From NCBI GenBank assembly GCA_964439935.1, contig CAYTPW010000014.1, forward strand, positions 1-64,000: a DNA stretch of 64,000 nucleotides, read 5' to 3'. Origin of the DNA: JABMQW01 sp964439935 (GTDB lineage Bacteria; Fidelibacterota; Marinisomatia; Marinisomatales; TCS56). A program made the translations under genes and the position numbers. This document shows, in pieces, positions 27,569-37,500 of this stretch; within the stretch, counting starts at the first letter, position 1, and the number at the start of each line of letters is the position of its first letter. The notes under the pieces were generated by a model. It was not told the origin of the DNA, did not search any database, and was given only the letters and a program-made list of their open reading frames with translations.

Positions 27569-27952
27569 TTAACTATTTCTACCTGTAATGGCAGTACTTA
27601 TTCCGCGGTAAAACCGGCTTAAGGCGCGACTGACAAAATCATAGCGAATCTGCATTTCGGCCAGTTCAGCCATCTCCCGGGTCAAATCGACTGATTCATC
27701 AGATATACTCTCCTGTCTAAGGTCAGCCATGCCAGTCAAGCTGGTCGAATTTATATGGCGCGGATCTGAACACCGCAGACGCGCTGCTTCCGCATCCTGC
27801 AATGCCATAGAAAAATCTGTGTTTATCCGTTTGGAGTCAGGATTACTGCCGTTGGCGATGTTCTGGGCAATTGCCTTATGCTGGCGAGTATAGACATCAA
27901 GGGCTTTGTTCATTACCTGAGAATATTTGCTGGAAAACAGTTTGATATTCAT
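27569..27952 (-). CDS. flgB: flagellar basal-body rod protein FlgB
   Basis: 127 residues, typical length. KALDVYTRQHKAIAQNIANG is the rod N-terminal signature and VDLTREMAELAEMQIRYDFV, then SRALSRFYRGISTAI, is the C-terminal helix. FlgB starts the rod. It is the first gene of the basal-body block after a 350-bp gap, so a promoter is expected just upstream. The ribosome site is GTAGGAC. Confidence 0.95.
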   Translation of the reverse strand: MNIKLFSSKYSQVMNKALDVYTRQHKAIAQNIANGSNPDSKRINTDFSMALQDAEAARLRCSDPRHINSTSLTGMADLRQESISDESVDLTREMAELAEMQIRYDFVSRALSRFYRGISTAITGRNS

Positions 27953-28036
27953 GCTGTCCTACCAATTTCAATTGCCGTGCCATCTCACAGAACAATGAAA
28001 TACTGTTAGGCTGTCAGTGTACGTATTACCTACAAT

Positions 28037-28042
28037 ATTATA
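28037..28042 (-). promoter_or_regulatory. candidate -10 box upstream of flgB
   Basis: A perfect TATAAT on the minus strand within the 350-bp gap 27953-28302, giving a leader of about 80 bases before flgB. No convincing -35 hexamer lies 16-18 bases upstream, so it may depend on an activator or be chance in AT-rich DNA. The rest of this gap holds two copies of an AATAWTTACC-type motif (28077 and 28119) and no gene I can support. Confidence 0.3.
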
Positions 28043-28076
28043 TACTTACTGAGATGATGGAATAGCACCAGCATAA

Positions 28077-28133
28077 AATAATTTACCGGTGAAGTGGTAA
28101 AATTCAGCTAACACAAGTGGGAAATAATTACCA
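28077..28133. repeat. two AATAATTTACCGG-like motifs upstream of flgB
   Basis: AATAATTTACCGGTGAAG (28077-28094) and GGGAAATAATTACCATGG (28119-28136) share a core with elements at 34221, 34249 and 49727. All lie in intergenic regions that flank flagellar or sensor genes, which suggests a binding site for a regulator. No protein can be named from the sequence. Confidence 0.35.
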
Positions 28134-28302
28134 TGGAATTATTAGCGTTGGAAAAATTGTCTGATTTACTAAAACTCAATCACCAAAATAAGGGTGGTAC
28201 TGCTCTATCTTTTCTGGATTACTTTATAATTAAAATATGGTTAATCAGGCAAATAATGAATGCACCAGCAATCGGAATGGCCCGGTAATGAAAAAAACTT
28301 AA

Positions 28303-29679
28303 TCAATAAAAATCAGCCAGCTCTGTATCGCCTTCACTTTGATATAAATTCAATTTATTCCTCAGAGTACGGACACTTATTCCAAGAATTTTTGCGGCCT
28401 GGGTTCGGTTATTCTTCGTTTCTTTCAAGGCTATTTGGATCATCTTTTTTTCCATTTCCGACAAAGAAGTTAATACCAGAGATTCAGTCAGTCCTGGATC
28501 CTCATTTTCCGTGAGTGGATCAATCGCGAAATGATCACGGGTTAATACATCAGATGTGCTTGAAAACAGGATTGCTCTCTCAACCAGATTCTCAAGTTCC
28601 CGTACATTGCCCTGCCATTTATACTGCATCAGATCCTGGCTTACCTCCTGGCTAATGCTCTTCTTCTTCTGTCCATATTTTTTACTGAAGACTTTAACAA
28701 AATGATCTACCAGCAACGGAATATCTTCGCGCCGGGTCCTCAGTGGTGGTACATTAATTGGGAAAACATTAAGTCTAAAAAATAGGTCTTCGCGGAATTC
28801 CTTCTTGGAGATTAGCTCATTTAGATTACGGTTTGAAGTGGTAATAATTCTGACGTCAATTGAAATTTCGGTGCTGCTGCCTACCCTGGTAATCGTATTC
28901 TCCTGCAATACACGTAATAATTTTGCTTGCATGGTCATTGGGATTTCACTGATTTCATCCAATAACAGAGTACCTCCGTTGGCCTCCTCAAAAAAGCCTT
29001 TATGCAATTTTATAGCATTGGTGAAGGCACCTTTCTCATGGCCAAATAACGAACTTTCAAATAATGTTTCCGGAATTGCTGAACAGTTGATTTTAATAAA
29101 TGGTTTCTCAGCACGGTTGCTATTTTCGTGGATTGCCTGGGCGACCAATTCCTTGCCTGTACCACTTTCACCGTTAATGAAAACGGTGGCATCACTTCCG
29201 GCCACCACATCAATTAGGTGAAAAACATTTTGCATGGCATGGCCCTGACCGATCAGCTGCTTGTATTTCTGTGTATAAGACAATTGCCGTTTTAAAAAGA
29301 TATTTTCCTGTTTTAAGGAAATAAATTCAAAAAATCGATTAGCACGTGATTCGATCTGTGATATCGAAAATGGTTTTGTAATAAAATCAAAAGCTCCATT
29401 TTTCATTGCTTCGACCGCTTTTTCGATCGTACCATAGGCAGTTATAATAAGAAATCCGACATCTGGATATTTTTCCCGGATAATTCCGAGCAACTCCAAA
29501 CCATTCATATTCGGCATCATTAAATCGGAAATCACCATATCGACTTTTTCCGTTTCCATCACTTTTAGTGCTACCTTCCCATCCTTCGCACCAAGTGTAT
29601 TAAAACCACTGCTTTTTAATGCTTCCAACAGAACAGTACGGAGACTATAGTCATCATCTACAATTAAAAGCGTTTTCAT
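28303..29679 (-). CDS. NtrC-family sigma-54-dependent response regulator (FlrC/FlgR-like)
   Basis: 458 residues. A receiver domain (1-120) has acidic pocket VDDDY, phospho-Asp in VISDLMMPN and Lys in ITKPFSI. A sigma-54 AAA+ domain (about 138-370) has Walker A GESGTGKE, the sigma-54-contacting loop GAFTNA, and GGTLLLDEIS. A Fis-type helix-turn-helix (NRTQAAKILGISVRTLRNKL) ends it. In polar flagellates such activators turn on basal-body and hook genes. The likely cognate kinase is at 982-2196. It is encoded 350 bp upstream of flgB on the same strand. Confidence 0.92.
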   Translation of the reverse strand: MKTLLIVDDDYSLRTVLLEALKSSGFNTLGAKDGKVALKVMETEKVDMVISDLMMPNMNGLELLGIIREKYPDVGFLIITAYGTIEKAVEAMKNGAFDFITKPFSISQIESRANRFFEFISLKQENIFLKRQLSYTQKYKQLIGQGHAMQNVFHLIDVVAGSDATVFINGESGTGKELVAQAIHENSNRAEKPFIKINCSAIPETLFESSLFGHEKGAFTNAIKLHKGFFEEANGGTLLLDEISEIPMTMQAKLLRVLQENTITRVGSSTEISIDVRIITTSNRNLNELISKKEFREDLFFRLNVFPINVPPLRTRREDIPLLVDHFVKVFSKKYGQKKKSISQEVSQDLMQYKWQGNVRELENLVERAILFSSTSDVLTRDHFAIDPLTENEDPGLTESLVLTSLSEMEKKMIQIALKETKNNRTQAAKILGISVRTLRNKLNLYQSEGDTELADFY

Positions 29680-29694
29680 ATTTAAGATTCCATT

Positions 29695-29790
29695 CTAGTT
29701 ATGAATTCGTTTAGAAAAAACACCCGCAGTGCTAATCAGTTTTTCTGGTCTGTAGTCAATAGTGCGTGCATTGGAATTTAATGGTTGCAT
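29695..29790 (-). CDS. possible 31-residue small protein
   Basis: An ATG at 29790 opens a 31-codon frame ending TAG at 29695. Its upstream sequence (AATGGAACTTTAAGT before ATG) closely copies that of the following response regulator gene (AATGGAATCTTAAAT before ATG), and TTCATA also precedes both. The shared initiation region is the main evidence for translation. The peptide has no recognisable motif. It could instead be a decayed duplicate of the regulator start. Confidence 0.35.
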   Translation of the reverse strand: MQPLNSNARTIDYRPEKLISTAGVFSKRIHN

Positions 29791-29818
29791 ACTTAAAGTT
29801 CCATTTTTTGCTATGAAG

Positions 29819-31192
29819 TTAAGCCACCATTTTTTTTCGTTCGACCAGGAATTTATTCCAGAGGCTTAGTAGAATTTCCGATACTGTTTTCCCTTCTTCG
29901 GGATAGGCAACAAGAGCATGATTAATGTTCAATTGGTCATCCGGATTGAACTGACTGCTATAGACTTCAATTTTTTTCTGTAGCTTTAGGCAGGTAAATT
30001 CGGCTGTAACATGGTCAATACCAGGCAGAATCAATAATAGTGTATCCACTGTCAGCCAGACATGATCGGACCCAATTCCGAGTTCGTTTTGCACTTCCTT
30101 TTTCAACCCGGATAAATATTCTTCCAGCGAATCAGGTTGGCTGAATCCTCTTAGATTATTGATTTTCAATAGACCGAATGAAATGATACTCTTCATCAGA
30201 TTGGCAGTTGCCAACTTGGAATTGATCATCTCCATATTCGCGATATCGATTGAGCGCAAAGTAATATTATCGGTGTTACCTTTATTGGATGTATACATAA
30301 TTGGCGCGACTTGCGTTGCCAGAATTCGCACCAATTTTAATTTATCATCAATACTCAATGGTTTCGGATCATCCATCTCAAAAATACCAATATATCCGCA
30401 GACTTCCTCACGATACAGCACCGGGATCAAAATGCAATGTGACAATTCGCTACTGCCCGGGATTGTCTGATCGGCAACCGTTATACCATCATCCAACTCA
30501 TTGATGATGGTTGGCTCTTTGCTTGAAATATTGACCTGATTGATGAGATCGTCACTGTTAAATATAAACGAATCGTTAAATTCGGTTGATAATCCTTTGG
30601 ATTTTCTCAGAGTGAATTTACCCAGCCCCGGATCCTGGACAAACAGACCGGCTTTCCGCACCCCGATACTGTCGGTCATTGTGTATAATACCATGTCCAG
30701 AGCCGTATCGACGTCAGATACCTGATACAAAATCGTACTGATATCGCATAGGATCGAGATATTTGAATACATCTGATCAATATATTTATTTAAAGCAGCT
30801 TTTTCGCGTTCCAGTGATAACTGATCACTGGCATGTTGTACTATACGTTCGATATCTCTGAGAACAAATGGTTTACGTATAAAGTCATAGACCCGTAATT
30901 TTAACGCTTCAATCGATGAATCAACTGAAGCATAACCAGTAAATATCACAATTTTAGTATCAACATTTCGTTTTCTGACCGCTTTTACGATATCCATCCC
31001 TTTGACATGCGGCATTTTCAGATCTGTAAATATTAAATCATAGGTATTCTGTTCTAAATCCTCTAAAGCCTTGCGTGGATCGGTGAAACCTTTGATGGTA
31101 TAACCTTTACCGGTTAAGAAAATTGTAAGCGGCTCAATGATGTCTAATTCATCATCAATAATTAAGATTGAAAAATCCTTTTTATTGTTCAT
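29819..31192 (-). CDS. response regulator with GAF and degenerate GGDEF-like domain
   Basis: 457 residues. The receiver domain (1-125) is intact: IDDELD, phospho-Asp in IFTDLKMPH and IRKPFVL. A GAF domain follows (about 145-300). The last ~150 residues have the secondary-structure spacing of a nucleotide-cyclase fold (ISFGLLKINNLRGF, LTVDTLLLILPGI, NHALVAYPEEGKT) but no GGDEF/GGEEF signature, so catalysis is unlikely. It may sense or relay signals to the motility cluster. It is 9 bp downstream of the FapA gene. Confidence 0.75.
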   Translation of the reverse strand: MNNKKDFSILIIDDELDIIEPLTIFLTGKGYTIKGFTDPRKALEDLEQNTYDLIFTDLKMPHVKGMDIVKAVRKRNVDTKIVIFTGYASVDSSIEALKLRVYDFIRKPFVLRDIERIVQHASDQLSLEREKAALNKYIDQMYSNISILCDISTILYQVSDVDTALDMVLYTMTDSIGVRKAGLFVQDPGLGKFTLRKSKGLSTEFNDSFIFNSDDLINQVNISSKEPTIINELDDGITVADQTIPGSSELSHCILIPVLYREEVCGYIGIFEMDDPKPLSIDDKLKLVRILATQVAPIMYTSNKGNTDNITLRSIDIANMEMINSKLATANLMKSIISFGLLKINNLRGFSQPDSLEEYLSGLKKEVQNELGIGSDHVWLTVDTLLLILPGIDHVTAEFTCLKLQKKIEVYSSQFNPDDQLNINHALVAYPEEGKTVSEILLSLWNKFLVERKKMVA

Positions 31193-31201
31193 TCTAGCCT
31201 T

Positions 31202-32596
31202 CTAACTCTGTTGTTTTGAGGTTAAAAGTTTAGCAATTCTGATTTCATCCCCGTGTCGAGATAGCATAACTCCATTGTACTCCCGATCGGTTTTAAGTGC
31301 TACACCGCAAATTTCGATTAATACATTACGGTGCAATTGCCCGGTTACCTTGATCATTTTATCTTGATCATGTTGTTCCAAGTCGTTTTGAAGCTTTGAT
31401 TCTTCCTCCACAAGCAGTGCTAATTGCTGCTCAAGCGTTTTAATCTCAACAGTCAATTCCTGTAGTTCAGTTTCCCGGTCTGGCGTCAATTTCGGCAGCC
31501 GGTTTTTTAATAGTTCGATAAATTGCAGCCGTTGATTGTTGGCTGCCAATTCATTTTCTAGCAGATTCCGCTGTTCCCGAATTCCCCACTTCGCTGAACT
31601 GCCTTTCGGGTTGTGCTGAGAACCAACAATTATTTCAGTAGGAATATTCTTTTCAGTCCCAATCTCTCGGGCATGAATTAATACGTCCGCTTTTATTTTC
31701 CCCCCCCGTATCAAGCCTACTTCAGATCCCAGATCAATTCCTCCCTCGGCAGAAATATCACAATTGATTAAATAGCGGTCGACCGACAAATCACCATTAA
31801 CACCGATGGTGGTGTCCTGAGCAAACGAGCAAGACATATTCTTGCCAGCAAAAATTTTTGCTTTCCCACGGCCCAGAATACCGGCGGCAATATTAACATC
31901 ACCATTTTCGGAATAGATAGTAGCTGCTTCCACCGTGCCACCAATAAATATGGAGCCGGTAGCCTCGACCCGAAAGCCGGTTCTGACATCGCCATTAATT
32001 AGAATTGAGCCGTCATATTGAACATTACCAGTACCATAATCCACATCACTATCAATCGCCAGCAGCGGATCAATTTTCAACTTTCCGGCTTCCCAGTAGG
32101 CATGTCCCTCACGCCCGGCCAGTATGGTCAAATTATCATCGGATAAACAAGTATTAATTCCCTCAGGTAGCGAAATATCCTTACCCGGCTCACTTATTTC
32201 CTGGCCGGTCACTGTCCGGCCGGTTGTACCCGCAGTGAGGGGTAGTTTGGACACCAGAATCTGATCTTTCACAACGGGTAAAACCAGGGCTAACTTTTTA
32301 AAATCGGCCTGGCCTTTTTCGGTTATCTGAGGCCGGGATGAAGGTTCCAAGTCCACATTCCATATCAGTTTGGCATCTTCACCGGGCACTGATTCCTTAC
32401 CCTTTGCCACCAGTAATTTATCAACCGGTTTAGCTTCCTGCACGATTTTATCGATTGCAGCTTCATCAATACCATATGTGATACCCGCCGAGGTAAGTTC
32501 CCGCAGGAGTTCATCGCGGTTGAATTGACCTCCCCCAGGAATACTCAGACAAGCTTGCATTAAGTCATCCGATAGAGTGATATCCACAGTGCTCAC
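31202..32596 (-). CDS. fapA: FapA-family (DUF342) protein
   Basis: 464 residues. An N-terminal FapA-type domain leads into a right-handed beta-helix with polar/glycine repeats (DVDYGTGNVQYDGSILINGD, GSIFIGGTVEAATIYSENGD, then GGIDLGSEVGLIRGGKIKAD). A coiled coil (about 340-410) and a C-terminal beta domain follow. FapA proteins occur with flagellar genes and have been linked to control of flagellation or signalling in several bacteria; the precise activity is unknown. Confidence 0.85.
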   Translation of the reverse strand: MSTVDITLSDDLMQACLSIPGGGQFNRDELLRELTSAGITYGIDEAAIDKIVQEAKPVDKLLVAKGKESVPGEDAKLIWNVDLEPSSRPQITEKGQADFKKLALVLPVVKDQILVSKLPLTAGTTGRTVTGQEISEPGKDISLPEGINTCLSDDNLTILAGREGHAYWEAGKLKIDPLLAIDSDVDYGTGNVQYDGSILINGDVRTGFRVEATGSIFIGGTVEAATIYSENGDVNIAAGILGRGKAKIFAGKNMSCSFAQDTTIGVNGDLSVDRYLINCDISAEGGIDLGSEVGLIRGGKIKADVLIHAREIGTEKNIPTEIIVGSQHNPKGSSAKWGIREQRNLLENELAANNQRLQFIELLKNRLPKLTPDRETELQELTVEIKTLEQQLALLVEEESKLQNDLEQHDQDKMIKVTGQLHRNVLIEICGVALKTDREYNGVMLSRHGDEIRIAKLLTSKQQS

Positions 32597-32613
32597 GTGC
32601 GCCCTACTTCTCC

Positions 32614-32910
32614 TTAATCAATATCTTCGGATATATCAGATGTATCTTCCGGATTATCAAATTCGAACATGATCTCTGTCGACCGACCGCAGGAGCAATT
32701 ATGAATGATCCCAATAATATCCTGTTCCTGCATAATCGGCTGAACAAAATCAATCTGGTTAGAATCCAGACTGCTGGATGCGTTTTTTACGGTTACTGAT
32801 TGTGAAACACGAGCCAAACTATTTTTTATGATTGGATCGCGAATGATCTTTTGCCTGGCAGGAAGTTCATCCTCTGTTTTAATCGATTCGAAATTTTCTT
32901 CAAAATCCAT
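32614..32910 (-). CDS. small hypothetical protein with Cys-x-Cys-Gly motif
   Basis: 98 residues, acidic ends. The central IIGIIHNCSCGRSTEIMFEF segment places two cysteines (C-S-C-G) in a beta hairpin-like context, seen in small proteins encoded near FapA and HDOD genes in other motile bacteria; metal binding is possible but two cysteines are few. It lies 17 bp upstream of fapA. Function unknown. Confidence 0.6.
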   Translation of the reverse strand: MDFEENFESIKTEDELPARQKIIRDPIIKNSLARVSQSVTVKNASSSLDSNQIDFVQPIMQEQDIIGIIHNCSCGRSTEIMFEFDNPEDTSDISEDID

Positions 32911-32985
32911 TTGTATTCATTCCTTCAGGATGATCAACTGTTAAACATTCAACCCAGTTTTGCAATGGAAAAAACGCTTTTACCA

Positions 32986-33873
32986 TCAATTCTCCATTAA
33001 TTTTGCTAATTCTTTAATATTTCCAATCTCTTCATCGATGATCATAGTTAGTTGGTCTATGTCACTTTCTGCTCCCAATTGAGACTTTATATACATTATT
33101 GCACTTTCATCCTCGGGAAAATCATTCAGAAAACCGGTTCCAAAACGAAAGGCCCGGTAATTACATAAAATATCTGCAACACGGATTATAGATATCGACC
33201 CTCGCAAATCCGGTTGCTCGATTTTTTCTGGTGAATGATGAGTGGCAAGGGCAAACCGCAAGGAATCAGGTATTTCCCATTTCTCGGCAATCCAGTCGCC
33301 GACATCCTGATGCGTGATACCAAAAATCTCTTGTTCTCCTTCCAGGCTGGTCAACTGTTCTGATCTGACCAGGTTTATTGTTTTTGTGAACAACTCCGGA
33401 TCAAGTCGAAATAGAATCAATTTTCCAACATCATGCATTAATCCCATGGCATATAAGCCAATTGCCTTGGTGATTCGCCAACGTTTATTAATCACTCGCG
33501 CAATATGACCACAGGCTACCGAGTGCTCCCAATATTTCGTCCAGTTGATAGCACCTGGTTTCCCCTCTGGGGTTAACATTTTTATCACCGAGAAACTGAG
33601 TGCAATATAACTTAATTCTTCCATTCCAATTACTACAATTGCCCTACCCAATGATTCGACTTTCTCCCGAACGCCGTAATAGGCAGAATTGGCGGTCTTT
33701 ATCACTCTGAGCGCCAGCGGGGGATCCTTTTCAAGAATTGGAAGCATCTGCCGAACTGATAAGCGATCATCCCGCGTAATTTTGAGTATTTCGGAAGCGA
33801 TCGCGGGTAGAGTCGGTAAGCGGGTCAGTGAGAGCACCTCCTCGCGGTAGAAATCTGGAGAATGTTGTGCCAT
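32986..33873 (-). CDS. HDOD domain protein
   Basis: 295 residues. The HDOD core is clear: LTRLPTLPAIASEILKI, ILEKDPPLALRVIKTANSAY, LGRAIVVIGMEELSYIALS and HDVGKLILFRLDPELF. Some HD residues are kept (LMHDVGK), but HDOD proteins as a class usually lack phosphodiesterase activity and act in signalling. It is the first gene of the minus-strand flagellar block, divergent from the hybrid kinases across a 628-bp gap. Confidence 0.9.
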   Translation of the reverse strand: MAQHSPDFYREEVLSLTRLPTLPAIASEILKITRDDRLSVRQMLPILEKDPPLALRVIKTANSAYYGVREKVESLGRAIVVIGMEELSYIALSFSVIKMLTPEGKPGAINWTKYWEHSVACGHIARVINKRWRITKAIGLYAMGLMHDVGKLILFRLDPELFTKTINLVRSEQLTSLEGEQEIFGITHQDVGDWIAEKWEIPDSLRFALATHHSPEKIEQPDLRGSISIIRVADILCNYRAFRFGTGFLNDFPEDESAIMYIKSQLGAESDIDQLTMIIDEEIGNIKELAKLMEN

Positions 33874-33945
33874 TTTTATCGTTTAATTCAATTTATATTA
33901 TCATTTTTATTATGAACCATTAGCAATCCAGCTCTGTTGGTTGGA

Positions 33946-33961
33946 AGCAAAATCTGGGCAA
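33946..33961 (-). promoter_or_regulatory. candidate sigma-54 promoter for the HDOD-fapA block
   Basis: The minus strand reads TTGCCCAGATTTTGCT, against the sigma-54 consensus TGGCAC-N5-TTGCW. The -12 half is perfect and the spacing is right, but one base of the -24 GG and one other base differ. The predicted start is about 60 bases before the HDOD ATG. The NtrC-type activator in the same block makes sigma-54 use plausible. Confidence 0.3.
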
Positions 33962-34220
33962 TTGTTAATTCCTTTTCAGATTGTTGTTTCAAACGCGTAA
34001 CCAACCTAACAGTGGTATGAATCCACAAAGTTGAATTTTACATCCCCTTCCGGGGACGGCCACACGCATCCTGCAATTGATCAACAATTATTGTACCAAT
34101 CCTAAAGAATCAATAATAATATGATAATGGAAAAAATTGCGATATCATTTGAGTGTCAATTGTAAAAACGATTCTAGACCAAATAACAAACACATTCAGC
34201 AAGGACATTTTTTCCAGCCT

Positions 34221-34270
34221 GGGAAATAATTTCCGGTTTTACGTGATACGGGAAATATTTACCGGTTATT
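34221..34270. repeat. tandem GGGAAATAWTTWCCGGTT motifs
   Basis: GGGAAATAATTTCCGGTTTT (34221-34240) and CGGGAAATATTTACCGGTT (34249-34267) are direct repeats 29 bp apart, nearly three helical turns, which would place bound proteins on the same DNA face. The GGAAAT/ATTTCC part is itself nearly palindromic. Related elements lie near flgB and flagellin 3. Confidence 0.45.
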
Positions 34271-34428
34271 CCAGATTAACACACGTCCAAATTTAAAGTA
34301 AATCAAGAAATGTATTTTCAATTTTATTCTTTGAAAAGTTTTATACCGAATTGCCCGCTTTTTCAAGATAATTGCCCTACAAACAGCCAGTAACAATATG
34401 ATAAGTCTGTGGCAAACATAATTTCACT

Positions 34429-34456
34429 TTGACCTGTTTGGGAAAAGCCGTATTAT
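34429..34456 (+). promoter_or_regulatory. sigma-70-type promoter of the first hybrid kinase
   Basis: TTGACC (34429-34434), a 16-base spacer and TATTAT (34451-34456) lie about 45 bases upstream of the ATG at 34502. Each hexamer matches the consensus closely and the spacing is near optimal. Confidence 0.55.
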
Positions 34457-34501
34457 CACACGATCAATTTTCTACATGCTAACCTTTAGAAATTGTGAAA
34501 A

Positions 34502-37500
34502 ATGACTGCACCTAATACCGATTCGGAGATAAGTCCAACCACTCCATCAGAACAAGCTCAGCAAGAAATCATGCAGCTGCGCAAACTGGTCGACCGCTAT
34601 GAACAGATCCTACTTAATGTCAACGAAGGATTTATTTATGTCAGCCGGACCGGAACGGTACTGAATGCCAATCAGGAACTCCATAAAATCGCCAATACTC
34701 CGGCTGATTCACTGATTGGAAAAAATGTTTTTACACTGATAAAACAACTTTTACAGCCTAAGCAAGTAAAAACAATCACCAAGATGGTGAAAGATGCTTT
34801 ATCGGGGAAGCAGATTAATGCATTTGAACTATCCTTTCAGGATCGGATTCTGGAAATATCGGCCCGGTACGAAGCAAATATTGATGGAATTACCGGTATT
34901 ATTCGCGATATTACCCAACGGAAACAACGGGAAGCCGAACTGCAAAAGACAGAAGCTTTGTATCGTTCGCTGTTTGAAAATGCACCGATAATGTATGTTA
35001 CAACAATTAATGTTGGAGGCTGGCCAATAATCAGTGAATGTAATAACGTTTTCATCAGCCAGTTGGGCTATTCCCGCGAACAGGTTATCGGACAGCAAAT
35101 CGACATTTTTTATACGGCTGCATCAACCGAGCAATTATACACCGGAGGTGGCTACCAGCGCGCACTGAATGGCGATTTCGATTTGGAAGAAAGGGATTTC
35201 ATTACAAATCAGGGCAAAATCATACACTCGCTTATACGCTCTATTCCAGACTTAGATGAAGATGGTAATACTTGTGGTACACGCACCCTGTATCTGGATA
35301 TAAGCAAGCGAAAAAAAGCCGAACAAAAACTGGAACAGGCAATTAAAATTGAGTCGGTTTTATTCAAGATCGTGCAAGCTTCTGAAATAGCGCCCAACTT
35401 AGAAAGCCTGTTTCAGGTTGTGCATAAAGAATTATCAGTGATATTTGATACATCTAATTTTTTCATAACTCTATACGATCAAGGTAAGGATTTACTTTCC
35501 TTTCCGGTTTGGGCTGATGAAAAAGATCAACATCCTGATTCAACTCCACCAGGAAAAGGTGCTGTAGCTTATGTAATTAAAAAAGGTTGTACACAACTAT
35601 TAACAAAAAAGACCCTCAAATCATTGGCTGATAAAGGGGAAATGAAAATAATCGGCTCTTCTCCAACTTTATGGCTGGGGGTTCCTTTACAGATAGATAA
35701 TGATATCATCGGTGTCATGGCTATCTACCGCTATGACAGTAAAATTTCTATATCTAATCATGATCGGGAAGTACTTGAATTTGTAGCCGGTCAGATTTCA
35801 AAAACAATCGCCAAAAAACAGGCCGATGTGGCGTTGTCAGAAAGTGAAGGCAGGTTTCGTTCCTTGTATGAAAATTCTACGATTGGCCTTTATCGTACCA
35901 CCCCTGCCGGAGAAATCTTATTGGCTAATCCCACTCTAGTTAATATGATGGGATACGATACTCTGGCTGAATTGCAGAAGAGTAATCTTGAGGACGGTTC
36001 TTTTTTTCGTTACAAAACGCGGGCTGATTTTAAAAAAAGTTTGGAAAAATCAGGGGAAATCAGGGGATACGAATCCACTTGGATTAAACGAAATGGTTTA
36101 AGCTTTCAAGTCCGTGAAAGCACCCGCGCTATCCGAGATAAAAACGGAATCATTAAGTACTTTGAAGGAACAGTAGAGGATATTACTGCAAATAAGCATC
36201 GAGAGCAATTATTCGAGGTACTAAATAAGATTGCACTTGCAGTTGAATTAACCTTCGATCTTGATGAAATATTCAATACGGTAAATATCGAATTTAAAAA
36301 GCTTGGCTTTCACTACATCTTGCTTGAGAATGCACCGGATAGCTCCTATCTTCAGATAAAATATCATCGTTATAACTCGAAGGTAGTTAAAATCGGTGAG
36401 CGATTACTGGGTCTCAAGACATTAGGGTACAAAGTGCCAGTCCAACAATCAGATATTCTAAAGCAGATTATTCAGAAAAAACAAACCATCTTTATCACCG
36501 ATACTCAAGGTGGTCTGGCTCAGACACTACCGGAGAGACGCAGCCACCAAGCCGGTAAACTTATTAAAATTCTCAAGGCTTCATTGGCCATCGCGGCACC
36601 GTTAATAGTTGAGGAACAGGTGCGAGGAATTTTATTGGTAATGTCCAGCAAACTAACGGAAAAAGATATTCCCGCGGTTTCCATATTCGCACGCCAGATC
36701 GCTGCGTCCTGGTATCGAGCACAATTATTTGATAAAGCACGACGTGAAATATCCGAACGCGCCCATGCTGAAGAGGCTTTACAGATTAGCGAGGAAAAAT
36801 ACCGTACGATCATTGAAAACACCCGCGAAGGAATCTTCATCTTCCAGAATAATAAAATCGAATTTTGTAATCATCAATTTACGGTAATGTTTGATTTGAA
36901 GAATCCGGGTGATCTAGATAGTGACCAGATTGAACTGATGCTCAGCGATGATTATATAGATAAGATCAATGATCTCCAGAAATCAAAAAATTCAGCTGAC
37001 ACGGAAATTGTTCAAATCATCTGCAAGATGGAAACGATTGAGGGTGAATCATTCGATGCTGAGGCGCAGGGCAGTTATATAATCTATAATGATCAGCCGG
37101 CAATTCAGGGAGTCGTTCGTGATATATCGGAGAAAATTAGTCTGGAAGAACAGCTCAGACAGTCACAGAAAATGGAATCAATTGGCCATCTGGCCGGTGG
37201 AATCGCCCATGATTTCAATAACATGCTGGGTGGTATTATCGGTTTTGCTGAATTGGCCTTAAAACATATTTCCGATACAGAATATGTCGGTACTCATCTG
37301 GGGAATATTATTCGTAAATGCGATGATACCAGTCAACTGGTACTGCAGCTATTGGCTTTCAGCCGCAAGCAGATTCTGGACATTCAGCCTTTGCACCTCA
37401 ATTCGGTAATAATCGGATCGTTGAAATTTATGCAAAGGGTGATTGGGGAAAACATTGTTATTACTCAGGATTTTGATAACAACATTTCCATTATTCACGC

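Larger units (their letters stand above)
33874..34501. other. 628-bp divergent intergenic region
   Basis: AT-rich spacer between the HDOD gene and the first hybrid kinase. It contains a possible sigma-54-like element (33946-33961), a small CCCC-TTCC-GGGG hairpin near 34053, two direct copies of GGGAAATAWTTWCCGGTT (34221 and 34249) and a sigma-70 promoter for the kinase. I see no gene or structured RNA I can name. Confidence 0.5.

Noticed and set aside
27967..27982. Sigma-54 promoter for flgB
   Set aside because: The -24 half is perfect but -12 reads GA instead of GC, and the implied start would fall 4 bases before the ATG, after the ribosome site. It is kept only as a finding together with the fliS copy, not annotated as a promoter.
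34030..34080. Possible c-di-GMP riboswitch in the divergent region
   Set aside because: A CCCC-TTCC-GGGG hairpin with nearby ACGCATCCTG looked suggestive, but the conserved GEMM core and tetraloop-receptor elements are missing on both strands.
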